Shown piece by piece: positions 40,610 through 51,864 of a DNA stretch of 64,000 bases. Every line of letters starts with the position of its first letter. The stretch's first letter is position 1. The notes under the pieces were generated by a model. The model made no database searches and was not told the origin of the DNA. It was given only the letters and a program-made list of their open reading frames with translations. Origin of the DNA: Dromiciops gliroides (taxonomy: Eukaryota; Chordata; Mammalia; Microbiotheria; Microbiotheriidae); the NCBI RefSeq assembly GCF_019393635.1, contig NC_057863.1, positions 627,710,291-627,774,290 of the forward strand. Reading direction: 5' to 3'. The position numbers were made by a program, and so were the translations under genes.

Positions 40610-41054
40610 GTCATTTAATTTCTCAAAATCTAAGGCAACTCCCCAGGATTGAGTGAAGAATCATAAAGAGGTTTCAATGACCAATCTGAGTAGATGAAGA
40701 GAATTTATTTTATTTTGCTGACAAAACCACAGAATTCATTGTTGTTGGGTTTTGGTTTTTTTTGTATATACATATGGTAGAAGGAAGGTCAGCTAAGTAT
40801 CACAGTAGATAGAGTCTTCCTGACTCCAGGCCCAGCACTCTATCTACTGTGATACTGCCCTTCCTCCTACCATATGTATATATATAAAAAAAACAACAAA
40901 AACCCAAAACCAAACCCAACAACAACGAATTCTGTGGTTTTGTCAGCAAAATAAAATAAATTCTCTTCATCTACTCAGATTGTTCATTGAAACCTTTTTA
41001 TGATTCTTCACTCAATCTTGGGGAGTTGCCTTAGATTTTGAGAAATTAAATGAC
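40610..41054. repeat. Large foldback (near-perfect inverted repeat)
   Basis: Arms 40610-40815 and 40837-41054 are reverse complements, about 97% identical over the outer 130 bp, with a 21-bp loop (40816-40836). The arms contain the 3' half of an older SINE plus the head of another SINE whose tail continues at 41054. The inner part varies in a T-rich run and by a 6-bp indel. Confidence 0.9.
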
Positions 41055-41240
41055 TACTTACTAGTGTGTGACCCTGGGCAAGTCACTTCACCCTGTCTGC
41101 CTCAGTTTCCTCATCTGTCAAATAAGCTGGAGAAGGGAATGGCAAACCCCTCCAATATCTTTGCCAAGAAAAGCCTGAATGGGGGGACAAAAAGTGAGAC
41201 TTGACTGAAAACAACTGAACAACAAAAAGGAAGACTAGAT
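41052..41240 (+). repeat. SINE with GGTTTTCTTGGC-type tail, head displaced into the foldback
   Basis: Body and tail only (TGTGTGACCCTGGGCAAGTC, ATATCTTTGCCAAGAAAAGC). Its head lies inside the neighbouring foldback arms. Confidence 0.65.
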
Positions 41241-41310
41241 TTGGAGTCAGAAGATATGGGTTAGAGTCCTGGGTTGGCCGTTGCCCCTTTGTGGTCTTGG
41301 CATCCTCTTT

Positions 41311-41464
41311 TTTTTTTTTTTTTTTTTGGCAGGGCAATGGGGGTTGAGTGACTTGCCCAGGGTCACACAGCTAGTAAGTGTCAAGTGTCTAGGGCCAGAT
41401 TTGAACTCAGGTACTCCTGAATCCAGGGCCAGTGCTTTATCCACTGCGCCACCTAGCTGCCCCC
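41311..41464 (-). repeat. tRNA-SINE
   Basis: Perfect 13-bp TSD TGGCATCCTCTTT (41298-41310 and 41465-41477). Confidence 0.93.
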
Positions 41465-41869
41465 TGGCATCCTCTTTAGTCTGTTTCTCCCCCTTTAAAC
41501 TGAGGTTGTCAAAATAAAAGATGCAGAGGGTTCCTTTCTAACTCTCAGTCAATGATTCCATAAAATTTCTTGAAGGCAGGTGGTTACCAAATCAGAGAAT
41601 TCTGAACCGAAAGAGACTTTAGAGATGATCTCTCATACGTATCATTTATGATTTTAAATCTTCCTTAGGATTCATCATTTAAAGGCTTTCATCTTTGCAA
41701 ACATCCTCAGAAGCAGCACAGGTTTACAGATGAGGAAACAGGCTCAGAGGGGTCCTTAAGGGATTTGCCCAAAACTACACCTCCACTAAGAGTCAAAGGC
41801 AGGGTTTGAGCTCTACTCCCTGACTTAGCTCCATCCAGTCTAGTGAGTACCACTGTGCTGCTATAAATA

Positions 41870-42360
41870 TTAAAGAAACATTTGGTGACATAGAACACTG
41901 AGTCAAATTTATAAGAATGAGGCATTCTAGGCAGCTAGGTGGCTCAGTGGATAGAGCACTGGCCCTGGATTCAGGAGTACCTGAGTTCAAATCCGGCCTC
42001 AGACACTTAACACTTACTAGCTGTGTGACCCTTGGCAAGTCACTTAACCCCAATTGCCTTACCAAAAAAAAAAAAAAAAAGACATATAAGAATGAGGCAT
42101 TCCTCAGTTGATAAACAAAGCATATGAACAGGAAATTTGGGGAAGCAGAAATCAAAGCTATCTATAGTCATATGAAAAAATGTTCTAAATTATGATTGAT
42201 TAGAGAAATGCGAATTAAAATAACTGAGATAGTACCTCATATCTATCAAATTGGTTCAAATGATAGAAGGGGAAAATGACAAATGGTTGAAAGGAATGTG
42301 GAAAAATTGGGAGACCAATATACTGTGGAAAAAAAAGGCTATTGTGATGACTCTATCAGT
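41870..42360 (+). mobile_element. L1 3'-region fragment split by a SINE
   Basis: Contains the L1 3' segment reading ATCAAAGCTATCTATAGTCA and onward. A SINE (41928-42084) is inserted into it with an 18-bp TSD. Edges are approximate. Confidence 0.65.
41928..42084 (+). repeat. tRNA-SINE inside an L1 fragment
   Basis: Perfect 18-bp TSD TATAAGAATGAGGCATTC (41910-41927 and 42085-42102). Confidence 0.94.
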
Positions 42361-42377
42361 CAATGCACTATGAAGTT

Positions 42378-42518
42378 GTTTTTTGCGGGGCAATGAGGTT
42401 TAAGTGACTTGCCCAGGGTCACACAGCTAGTAAACGCCAAGTGCCTGGGGCCAGATTTGAACTCAGGTACTCCTGAATCCAGGGCCGGTGCTTTAACCAC
42501 TGCGCCATCTAGCTGCCC
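42378..42518 (-). repeat. tRNA-SINE
   Basis: Perfect 14-bp TSD TGCACTATGAAGTT (42364-42377 and 42519-42532). Confidence 0.93.
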
Positions 42519-42668
42519 TGCACTATGAAGTTTTAAGGATAAAGGTCAACTAAAGCCTAGCTTTTTAAACTGGGGAACCCCATATTGGGTTGTAACTGAA
42601 TGTGGGGGTTGTGAAAAAATGTGGCAACAGTAAAAGGTTACATACATCTACTTTATATACCTATCTAC

Positions 42669-43174
42669 TGTGAGAAAATAATGGGATTTGTCAGATACTC
42701 AAAGGCTCACCTGGAGATTAATCTAAACTAAGTAAGAGTGATTGACTGCTGATTAGCCCAGTTCAAGTTAATTAGATTGTAACCACACCTGGCTGGCCCT
42801 TAAGAAGGTATTGTTCTCAGAAGCTATAGACTTTGAACTCAACTGGAGACCACCTTCAAGTCCAGCGAACCAATGGATTTGGATGATGGCTACCAATCAG
42901 CTTGAAGCAGTGTATAAGGACCGCCTCTGCACCAGACCTATAAAAAGCTTCCACACTCAGTTCGAGAGGGAGTTCGTGGTTGAAGCAGGCTTGTGGTGGA
43001 GGACTTGAGGAAGAACCTGACCAGGCTGAAACTCTAGGCTAGATAGGCCTTTTCTTAACTTTCTGAACTCCACATGAATACCTGGTATGCTTTAATAAAT
43101 GCTTAATGCCCAAAGACTGGTGCTAAAGCTTCTAATTTAAGGTGACCACACATTTAGATTTTTTAGACATCACA
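42669..43174 (+). mobile_element. Solo LTR of an endogenous retrovirus
   Basis: 506 bp with perfect 5-bp inverted ends (TGTGA and TCACA), a TATA box TATAAAAA at 42949-42956 and AATAAA at 43094-43099, the normal U3-R-U5 order. No internal retroviral sequence adjoins it, as expected after LTR-LTR recombination. I see no matching target duplication. Confidence 0.7.
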
Positions 43175-43189
43175 GTTAGATTTTTATTT

Positions 43190-43338
43190 ATTTATTTTTT
43201 TTAGTGAGGCAATTGGGGTTAAGTGACTTGCCCAGGGTCACACAGCTAGTAAATGTCAAGTGTCTGAGGCCGGATTTGAACTCAGGTACTTCTGACTTCA
43301 GGGCTGGTGCTCTATCCACTGCACCACCTAGCCGCCCC
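43190..43338 (-). repeat. tRNA-SINE after the solo LTR
   Basis: Starts 15 bp after the LTR end and forms a same-orientation pair with the next copy. Confidence 0.9.
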
Positions 43339-43349
43339 TGAAGTGGTTT

Positions 43350-43506
43350 TTTTTTTCTTTTTTTTTTTTTTTGCAGGGCAATGGGGGTTAAGTGACTTGC
43401 CCAGGGTCACACAGCTAGTAAGTGTCAAGTGCCTGAGGCCGGATTTGAACTCAGGTACTCTTCAATTCAGGGCCAGTGCTTTATCCACTGACACCTAGCC
43501 ACACCC
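43350..43506 (-). repeat. tRNA-SINE, second of a pair
   Basis: Flanks TGAAGTGGTTTT and TGAAGTGTTTTA. Confidence 0.9.
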
Positions 43507-43514
43507 TGAAGTGT

Positions 43515-43720
43515 TTTAATTTACATTCTGAGTGAGTGTTCAAATCCTGCCTCTTGGTAGAGGTGTGGCTTTGGGCAAGTCCCTTAGGACCCTTCTGAGC
43601 CCCTTTACTCATCTGGAAAACTGGAGATGATAAAGCCTCTAGTAGGACCTTTGCTACATCATAGAATCTTTGTGAGAGTCAAGTGAAAGAGCCATACTAG
43701 CCTTTAAACGGTGGGTCCTA
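43515..43720 (+). repeat. Older CORE-SINE
   Basis: TTCAAATCCTGCCTCTTGGT, GGCTTTGGGCAAGTCCCTTA, TACTCATCTGGAAAACTGG. Confidence 0.5.
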
Positions 43721-44454
43721 AGGAAGATTTAAAGTCATAAGTGAGAGATAATCTCTAAATTCTCTTTCGACTCAGAATTCTCTGATTCTGTAACCACCTG
43801 CCTTCAAGAAGCTTTATGGGATCATGGACTGTAGCTGAAAAGGAACCTTCTGCATCTTTTATTTTGACAACCTCAGTTTATAAGGGGAGAAGCAGACTAA
43901 AACAGGATGCCAAGATCACAAAGGGGAAACAGCTCAGCCAGGATTCCATCCCAGGTCTTCCTCCTATCATATGTAGAGTGTAAACTTTGATATGTATCTC
44001 TCTAAAATAAAGCTGACTAGGCAAGACTATTTAATTCGTCATTCCACTGCTAGGCAGATAACTAGATGAAGCATGACATGCAGACCCGGCATAAAAATAT
44101 GACACCATTCATAACCTTTCTAAAAATCTAAATTGACTTTTGGTTTCTGGGTATTCATTCAAATAGATGAAACGAAGTGAGATTTTTGACACTTGCCTCT
44201 ACCTCTCTGACCTCAGCAGCTCTTAAATTACATCTTTATCAGTTTCACTATGCGTCTGTGAAGATTAAATGGGGTTTTTAAAAAATGTATATATAAACAT
44301 CCTACTTACAATGGAGAACTCTGATCTCTATTCTTTTTTTAATCTTACCTTCATATCATTACCAGGTTAATCTTCCTTATGCTGGGGTCTGCTTGTGTCA
44401 TTCTTCCCCCCTTCCCCACCTCCCAAGATTATTCAAACACCCTTTGACTTGGTA

Positions 44455-44620
44455 TAATCCATAGGCTTGGACTTGGGGATCAGGAAGACCTTTATTTGAA
44501 TCTCACCATATACAGCAGATGTGGAAACTTGGTCAAGTTCCTTCCTTTCTCTGGGCCTCAGTTTCCCCAGTTGTAAAATGAGAGGATGTGGCCAACTCTA
44601 AAGCCATGATCCCATGATCT
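44455..44620 (+). repeat. Older CORE-SINE
   Basis: GGATCAGGAAGACCTTTATT and TCTGGGCCTCAGTTTCCCCA. Confidence 0.5.
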
Positions 44621-44765
44621 GGCGATCACCTCCCTAGCTTTCCACATATTCTGTGGACATTTCCCTGCATCAGCAACATGTTCTGAGCTTACCTTGGCTC
44701 ACTCTAAATCTTATTTTTTTTTTTACTCTAAATCTTAAACAACACCTGTCTTCCTGTTGTATTTT

Positions 44766-44852
44766 TGCCCCAGATGTTTAAGGCAATTGGGGTTAAGTGA
44801 CTTGTCCAGGGTCATACAGCTGGTAAGGGTCTGAGATGAGATTTGAACTCCA
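44766..44852 (-). repeat. Composite SINE, truncated
   Basis: CCCCAGATGTTTAAGGCAAT joined to TGACTTGTCCAGGGTCATAC, the same junction as at 32665. Confidence 0.55.
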
Positions 44853-45009
44853 TCCCTAATCTTCTATTAATAACATTTCCACTTAGTGTTCACATAACAA
44901 TTTCCTTAGTATTCTTAATATTATCCCCTCAAGCGGGGGTGCAGCTCTGGGCATCCCAAAACCCATTATTTTCTCACAGCCATATTATGAATAGGGATTG
45001 TTTCATTTA

Positions 45010-45262
45010 TTGTACTTGTGAGGGCAGCAAGTGGCACAGTGAAATCAGGAAGATCCAAGTTCAAATGTGGCAGCAGATACTGATTAGCTGTGTGACCCTG
45101 GGCAAGTCATTTAACCTCTGTTTGCCTCAGTTTCTTCAACTGCACGATGGGGATCATAATCACATCTACCTCACAGGGTTGTTGTGAGGATCAAATGAAA
45201 TGATAATTGTAAACAACACTTAGTAAAGTGCCTCACACATAGTGGACACATTAATAAATATT
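45010..45262 (+). repeat. Older CORE-SINE, nearly full length
   Basis: GCAGCAAGTGGCACAGTGAA head, GACCCTGGGCAAGTCATTTA body and a GTGAGGATCAAATGAAATGA tail. A younger SINE follows at 45268. Confidence 0.6.
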
Positions 45263-45267
45263 CCCTT

Positions 45268-45412
45268 GGGGGCAGCTAAGTGGTGCAGTGGTAAAGCACC
45301 GGCCCTGGACTCAGGAGTACCTGAGTTCAAATCTGGCCTGAGACACTTAACACTTACTAGCTGTGTGACCCTGGGCAAGTCACTTAACCCCCATTGCCCC
45401 ATTAAAAAAAAA
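45268..45412 (+). repeat. tRNA-SINE
   Basis: Flanks AATATTCCCTT and AATGTTCCCTT. Confidence 0.9.
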
Positions 45413-45464
45413 TGTTCCCTTCCTCTTCTACTTCCCTTGTGTCCCCAGTGCCTGGCACATAGTA

Positions 45465-45735
45465 GGTTCTTTGTTGTTGTTCTTCAGTTGTTTCAGTTGT
45501 GCCTGACTCTTCCTGATTGCATTTGAGGCTTTCTTGGCAGAGATACTGAAGTGTTTTTGCCATTTCTTCTTTCAGCTCATTTTACAGATGAGGAAACGGA
45601 GGCAAACAGGGTTAAGTGACTTTCCCAGGGTCACACACTAGTAAGTGTCTGAGGCTGGACTTGAACTCACAAAGAGGAGCCTTCCTGATCCAAAGCCCAG
45701 CACTCTCTCAACTTTGCTCCCTAGCTGCTCTGAAT
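45465..45735 (-). repeat. SINE with GGTTTTCTTGGC-type tail
   Basis: TTCAGTTGTTTCAGTTGTGC, CTTGGCAGAGATACTGAAGT, ending TCCCTAGCTGC; antisense, full. Confidence 0.65.
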
Positions 45736-46283
45736 AAAAGTATGCCTAAGTATGTCTAGTCTTTGAGGGTTACTTTGAGAGGTTCAATGACTTCCCTAGA
45801 TTCTTGCATCCAGTATGTATCAAAAGGCAGGACTTGAACCTAGGTCATCCTGATTCTGAGACCAGCTCCATTTTGTCATGTTGCGTCCCAATTCAGCTTA
45901 CTATGTACACTCCTTTTACATAGAAAATTCTTTATATATCTCTTATTCAATTAAACATTCAAATGATAATGCTTGGGATTAGAAGCCAATGATTATGAGA
46001 TAGGCCCAGACAAAGGAACTGGAGGATTGAGGAACAGCCTGGATGATGATTTAAGACTCCAAGGAGGAGCTCCCCCATAGGGATAGGGAGAGAGACTAGA
46101 CCTGTGGTTTCAGTGGTGTAGGGAACTTCCACATACGGAAACTCCATCTTCCAGTGCAGGATGGTACCTTCTCAACTCAGGGTTTTAGAAAGTTTCGTGG
46201 GGGCAGAGGTGTCAAAAACCAGCCACCATAGGCAGCCCACAACACTCGTGAGAGAAGACTAAAATAGATTAAAATGTTATTGG

Positions 46284-46362
46284 GAGGGGTAGCTAGGTGG
46301 CGCAGTGGATAAAGTACTGGCCCTGAATTCAGGAGGACCTGAGTTCAAATCCAGCTTTATCC
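46284..46362 (+). repeat. tRNA-SINE, 3'-truncated
   Basis: Stops after the B-box region TTCAAATCCAG. Confidence 0.8.
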
Positions 46363-46366
46363 TTGA

Positions 46367-46535
46367 GTTATTTGAGACATATACCTAAGAACTGCATCAC
46401 TGGGTTGAGGGATATGTACAATTTAGTGTAGAATTCCAAATTGCTTTCCTAAACCAATTCACATGCTTCTTATCCTGTTCCATTCTCATCTGCTCCTTCC
46501 ATAAATTCTCTGGAGAGCAGACACCCAACATTCTG
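46367..46535 (-). mobile_element. Short L1 3' fragment
   Basis: Diverged reverse-strand L1 piece (ACTGCATCACTGGGTTGAGG, CAAATTGCTTTCCTAAACC) directly after a truncated SINE. Confidence 0.4.
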
Positions 46536-46852
46536 GAGCCATTTCCCAGATTTTTTTTTCTTTTTTAGTATTTTTGTGGATACTAGTAGGACATGGCCTG
46601 TGTTATCCTTCTACCTCACCATGCTGGATTATGGATTTGGAATTGGGAGGGATTTCAGAGGTCCTGCTGTCCAACCCCCTCACTTTACCCAGTTCCACAC
46701 AAGGTAGCAAGTGGTAAAGCTGGGATCTGACTCAGGTCCTCTGACTCCAAATCAAGGGTTCTTTTCACCGTTTGATCGCATCACACAGAAACTTGGCTAC
46801 CAGATGATCAACCGATCAATCAACAAACATTTAGCAAACACCTACTGTGCTC

Positions 46853-47322
46853 TGACAAGATATTAGGAGAACCCCTGTTTTCCACAGCCAAGGCCCAGCA
46901 AGCGAGCTGTGCCCTGCACTTGGCAAGACAACAATCCTTTGCTTCCACCCCCTGGATGATCTCACCCTTTGGTAAAATCGTAAAATTATTGCATGGCTTT
47001 GACCGGCACCAGGTGTTCTCGGAGCTCGGACAAGTACCTACTCTATCTATGTTCCAGTCATGAAGTCCTCCTATAAATCAAACTTGTCACATTGTTGCTG
47101 TTACCCCCTCACTGTTAGGGTTACAGTTCACTGTGCAGCCACTAGTGTAAGTATTGAGATTTCCCCACACTGCCTCGGTCCCCACACCAGGGGCTAGGCT
47201 CTGGGACATGTGTCTAAAGCTTCTCCTTGCTTGCAAGTATTTCCTTCACTCTGAAAATAAAACTTCTATTTAATTCCTGACTCTTCTGTCTCTAGCCAGC
47301 TCTATTTGGCTCTGGCCATTCA
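46853..47322 (+). mobile_element. Probable solo LTR (gammaretrovirus-type)
   Basis: Contains TATAAA at 47072-47077 and AATAAA at 47256-47261, about 185 bp apart, with a CT-rich U5-like stretch after it. The boundaries (TGACAAG to CATTCA) are estimates and no target duplication was found. Confidence 0.5.
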
Positions 47323-47354
47323 TAGGTTAGAGGCTAGTTCTGCCCGGTTGATAG

Positions 47355-47605
47355 TGTGAAGGGGTAGGCTGGGTAGCCCAGGTGGCCCAGTGGATAAAGC
47401 AGCAGGCCTGGAGTCAGGAAGACCTGAGTTCAAATTTGGCTTCAGACACTTATCCCTGTGTGACCCTGGGCAAGTCACTTACTGTTTGCCTTGGTTTCTT
47501 CATCTACAAAATGAGCCAGAGAAGGAAAGGGCAAACCACTCCAGTATCTGTTCCAAGAAAACCCCAAATGGAGTCAGGAAGAGGTGGAGATGACTAAAAA
47601 AATTA
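47355..47605 (+). repeat. SINE with GGTTTTCTTGGC-type tail
   Basis: Head CCAGGTGGCCCAGTGGATAA, tail ACTCCAGTATCTGTTCCAAG. Confidence 0.65.
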
Positions 47606-47850
47606 CTGAACACCACCACTACTATGTGTTAAGTAATGGGGTTGGGAAATCACTGGATTACTTGGCCATAATGACCTATGAAATAGACATATATGTCTAT
47701 CATATCCATATAGACACAGAAACACATACACACATTTACATTGTTATACTCAGTATATATGCTATAGTCCTACTTCTGTTTTTTGCACTTTGCCTTACAT
47801 ACATATGTGTATATGTATATATATATGTATATACTTTTAAAAAAATTAAA

Positions 47851-47998
47851 AATTTTTTTTTTGCAGAGCAATGAGGGTTAAGTGACTTGCCTAGGGTCAC
47901 ACAGCTAGTAAGTGTCAAGTGTCTGAGGTCAAATTTGAACTCAGGTCTTCCTGAATCCAGGGCCGGTGCTTTATCCACTATGCCGCCTAGCTGTCTCC
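47851..47998 (-). repeat. tRNA-SINE
   Basis: Inserted next to an AT-rich TATG run; the old L1 follows. Confidence 0.9.
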
Positions 47999-47999
47999 T

Positions 48000-48560
48000 A
48001 TATTTTAATATGCTTGTATATCCTTTGTCTTGTCATTTTTTAAATCGAGTTTTTACTTCTTTATTTTTATTCCTTGGCATTAATATTTGCAGTTCTGTTT
48101 GGCCATTACTCCACCCCCGGGCATTTAGGTTGTTTCCAGTCGATATAGCTGTGTTTTAACAACATAGCTATAAATATCTTTGTACAAAGAGTTTCTTTTT
48201 CTCTATTTGATTATTTCTTAGGACAAATTCTAAATGGTGGTTTTTACCAGGTCAAAGGTTATTTACCAGTTTTGTGACTTCTGTTGTTTGATAACTTTCC
48301 TAAAAACTGTCCCAACTGATAATGCTACCAGAAAACTATGATTATACTTATTTCCCCACAGCCTTACCAATACTTGAATTTATAATTTTTTGTCATTTTA
48401 GCAGGCAAGAACTTATCGTTCTTAGTTGTTATCATGTGTATTTCTTTATTAGTGAGGTTGAACATTGCTTCAAACGTTTACTATTTTCTCCGTTTTTATA
48501 AATTATGTGGTCATATCCTTTGCCCCAAATGATTTCCTGATTTTTATCATTGTTTAAGTG
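48000..48560 (-). mobile_element. Old L1 3' end, reverse orientation
   Basis: Same region as the copy at 33350: TTTAGGTTGTTTCCAGTCG, CCAGGTCAAAGGTTATTTAC and TGTGGTCATATCCTTTGCCC are typical of mammalian L1 3' ends on the reverse strand. Confidence 0.65.
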
Positions 48561-49298
48561 GGCTTGATGAGTGGGAAATACTATAAAAATTTCTGCAATG
48601 ATAGATTATAATTTTTAAAAATATATATATGTTAGTCTCTCTGTGCTCATTCCTCCAACTTGAACTGGCAATGCTGATTTGAGTCACCAGGGAGACAACT
48701 GCTATTAATCTCTAGAGGTAAAAGTGGCTACCCTCCGAACACCATAACTCATGAGCTCCAACAAGGTCTGCTTCCCCTTAATAGTCAGCCAATAACCTCA
48801 GCTCTTTAGCAAAGGCATTTACTTAAATGACATATTAAGAGCAGTAGTTACAAAGCATTTTCTCCAATACTCTGAGGTCTAACCTTCTACAAATACACAC
48901 AGTGTCCATGGGGATGGAGGTAGAGGAGTGGGCATGAATATGAAGTACAGTGGGAGTGAGACACACTCATGTAGAGAACACATGTGGTCAAGGCAGTTCA
49001 CAAGTCTATAACTACAGAGCCTTGATGTCTCTTCTTTCTCTGAAGGGTTCTTTGGAAGTTTGCCATTGGGAAGTGGTCATTGGAGGGACAAGATGCTCTG
49101 TTGCTCAGTGGGCTGGCTTCTCAAAAGGCACAAAGTGGCAGCTGGATGGGTCAATCAGCTGTTAGACTGGGTCAAGCTGGTCATTTGGCAGTGGAGCTGA
49201 TTCCTCACTGGTCTAATTCAGCTGCCACCCTGCAATCTGTTCAGGTCTTGAAATGCCCAGACTACCTAGGCAAGCCCATCTCAGGGCTGCTGTCTGGT
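48561..49298. other. Intergenic, unassigned
   Basis: Nothing recognised; from 48640 onward the base composition is less AT-rich. Confidence 0.35.
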
Positions 49299-49315
49299 CA
49301 CTTGGTGGGATTTCT

Positions 49316-49464
49316 TTTTTTTTTTTTTGGTGAGGCAATTGGGGTTAAGTGACTTGCCCAGGGTCACACATCTAGTAAGTGTTAAGTGTGTGAGGCCGGA
49401 TTTGAACTCAGGTCCTCCTGACTCCAGGGCTTGGTGCTCTATCCACTATACCATCTAGCTGCCC
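49316..49464 (-). repeat. tRNA-SINE
   Basis: Perfect 17-bp TSD CACTTGGTGGGATTTCT (49299-49315 and 49465-49481). Confidence 0.94.
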
Positions 49465-49611
49465 CACTTGGTGGGATTTCTGATGGCATCTCTGGATATC
49501 CCAAACGTACCAGGTTTTCTGGGTACACTTGGAACACTTATTTGATTCAGATCTAGAAAGAGTAAACACAAAAGAAACAGAAGTGGCATGTCTTCATAGC
49601 CGCTGGTGGGG

Positions 49612-49657
49612 GGAATCCAGGGCCTGTGCTCTATCCACTGCGCCACCTAGCTGCCCC
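49612..49657 (-). repeat. tRNA-SINE head fragment
   Basis: Only the 46-bp antisense head remains. Confidence 0.75.
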
Positions 49658-50029
49658 AAGTGTTTGATATTTTAACAGAGAAGAAGAGCATGATTTGATA
49701 GTGTATAATTTGACATAAAAATAGGATTTTTAAGGGAGCAACCCCCCACTATATATCTGGGTCTGGATAAATGTGAGTAATGAACCCTCTGGAGTGGGTT
49801 AGAATTCTCACTGCATATCTGTATGGAACCAATAACCATATTTACATAATTCTAACTTCAAATAACTTGAATTTGAATACAGGTCACCTCTTCAGGATTC
49901 ATTACCTACACTAATCAGCATGTCACTGTTATATATCAACAGAATTTTATGTGTTTATTAGTTGAGACAATATTATGTTTGTGATTAATTAGCTAACTCA
50001 TGAGCCAATCAAGTAAGAATACAGAACGT

Positions 50030-50215
50030 ATCATTGCAGGGCAGTGGAGTACAATGGGGAAAAATTTTGGATTAGAGACAGAAGACCTGGGTTCATCTTT
50101 CTCCGCTACTTGTCCCCCCTCTTGGCCTCGGTTTCTTCATCTGCAAAATGAAAGAGTTGGACTAGAAGACATAAGGCCCCTAGCATCTCTGGTTCTATGA
50201 TCTATGAACTCTAGC
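50030..50215 (+). repeat. Older CORE-SINE, diverged
   Basis: GAAGACCTGGGTTCATCTTT, CCTCGGTTTCTTCATCTGCA. Confidence 0.5.
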
Positions 50216-50679
50216 AATAGTCCTGCAAAGCAGAACCCAGCCTCTAATCTGAATAGTTCTGAAACAGCTGATTCTTTAATTATGGAATAATAGACCCGCT
50301 CTAAATTTGCTCTTGTCTCTGGCTCAGCTAGAAAAGTAGGCTAAAAATAGTGCTGAGAAACCAGATCTGTTACATGGAAGAGAGTTCAGCCACAAAATGT
50401 CAGTTTAGTTTAGCCCAATGAAAACAGAGTGCTTAAATGTCAGCAATATGAAGCTGAGTATTTGGTATGACGTATGAATGAGGTCGGCTTGGTTAGGGAG
50501 GTGACTTTGAAATGGTGTTAAGGGAGCAGTCAGCACTGTTATTTATGGTCTAACACTCCTACACTAAGCTTAGTGTGTTAAGACTGGGGGCATTCCCATC
50601 ACCCCAAAGTTAAAGTCCAGATAGCTCTCAATAATTCAGGGACCAATCTTTACCTTTTATTTCATTTCTTCTTCTTCTT

Positions 50680-51275
50680 CTTCCTTCCTTCCTTCCTCCC
50701 TTCCTCCCTTCCTTCCTTCCTTCCTTCCTTCCTTCCTTCCTTCCTTCCTCCCTCCCTCCCTCCCTCCCTCCCTTCCTCCCTCCCTTCCTTCCTTCCTTCC
50801 TTCCTTCCTTCCTTCCTTCCTTCCTTCCTTCCTTCCTTCCTTCCTTCCTCCCTCCCTCCCTCCCTCCCTCCCTTCCTTCCTTCCTTTCTTTATTTCTTTC
50901 TTTCTTTCTCTTTCTTTCTCTCTCTAAATTTCTCTGTCTTTCTTTCCTTCTTTCTCTTTCTTTTTTTCTTTCCTCCCTTCCTTCTTTCTCTCCCTCTTTC
51001 TCTTTCCTTCTTTCTTTCCTTTTTTCTCTTTCTTTTTTCCTTCCTTCCTTCTTTCCTTCCTTCCTTCTTGCTTTCTTTCTTTTTTCTTTCCTCTTTCCTA
51101 CTTTCTCTTTTTTCTTTCTCTTCCTCCCTCCCTCCCTCCCTCCCTCCCTCCCTCCCTCCCTCCCTCCCTCCCTCCCTTCCTTCCTTCCTTCCTTCCTTCC
51201 TTCCTTCCTTCCTTCCTTCCTTCCTTCCTTCCTTCCTTCCTTCCTTCCTTCCTTCCTTCCTTCCTTCCTCTTTCT
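50680..51275. repeat. Long pyrimidine tract, (TTCC)n/(CCCT)n
   Basis: Nearly 600 bp almost purely C and T on the plus strand: TTCC blocks alternating with CCCT blocks around a central CTTT-rich part. Confidence 0.95.
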
Positions 51276-51301
51276 TTCCATATTTATATTTATTAACCTG
51301 T

Positions 51302-51740
51302 GAGGCAGCTAGGTGGTACAATGGATAGAGCACTTGGCCTGCAGTCAGAAAACCCTGAATTCTGAGCCTCAGACACTTCCTATCTATATGACTCTGAGCA
51401 AATCATTTGACCTCTGTCTCCCTCAGTTTCCTTTTATTTTATTTATTTAATTTTTTTTTGGTGAGGCAATTGGGGTTAAGTGACTTGCTCAGGGTCACAC
51501 AGCTAGTAAGTGTTAAATGTCTGAGGCCGTATTTGAACTCAGATCCTCCTGACTCCAGGGCCGGTGCTCTATCCACTGCGCCACCTACCTGCCCCATCCC
51601 TCAGTTTCTTAATCTGTAAAAAAAACAAAAACAAGTGGGGATGGTAATAGTACGTATTACCTCCCAGGGTTATCATGAGATAATATTTGTAAAGAGCTTT
51701 GCCAACCTTAAAGAGTCATCTAAATTCTAGCTATTATTAT
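51302..51740 (+). repeat. Older CORE-SINE split by a younger tRNA-SINE
   Basis: Head GAGGCAGCTAGGTGGTACAA at the end of the pyrimidine tract; tail AGAGCTTTGCCAACCTTAAA after the inserted copy. Confidence 0.75.
51431..51596 (-). repeat. tRNA-SINE nested in an older SINE
   Basis: Perfect 12-bp TSD TCCCTCAGTTTC (51419-51430 and 51597-51608). Confidence 0.92.
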
Positions 51741-51864
51741 TTTAACTTTCTCATACATCCCTTCTACTCAACTGAATCTTCCCTTGCAACGAACTACAAT
51801 TAAGGAAAACAAAACACCACATTGGCCATGTCTGACAATGTAGACATCATTTTGTACTTAAAGT

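Noticed and set aside
50628-51333. Long frames rich in EGRK and LPSF repeats
   Set aside because: They are translations of the pyrimidine tetranucleotide tract; no start context, splice sites or complexity supports a gene.
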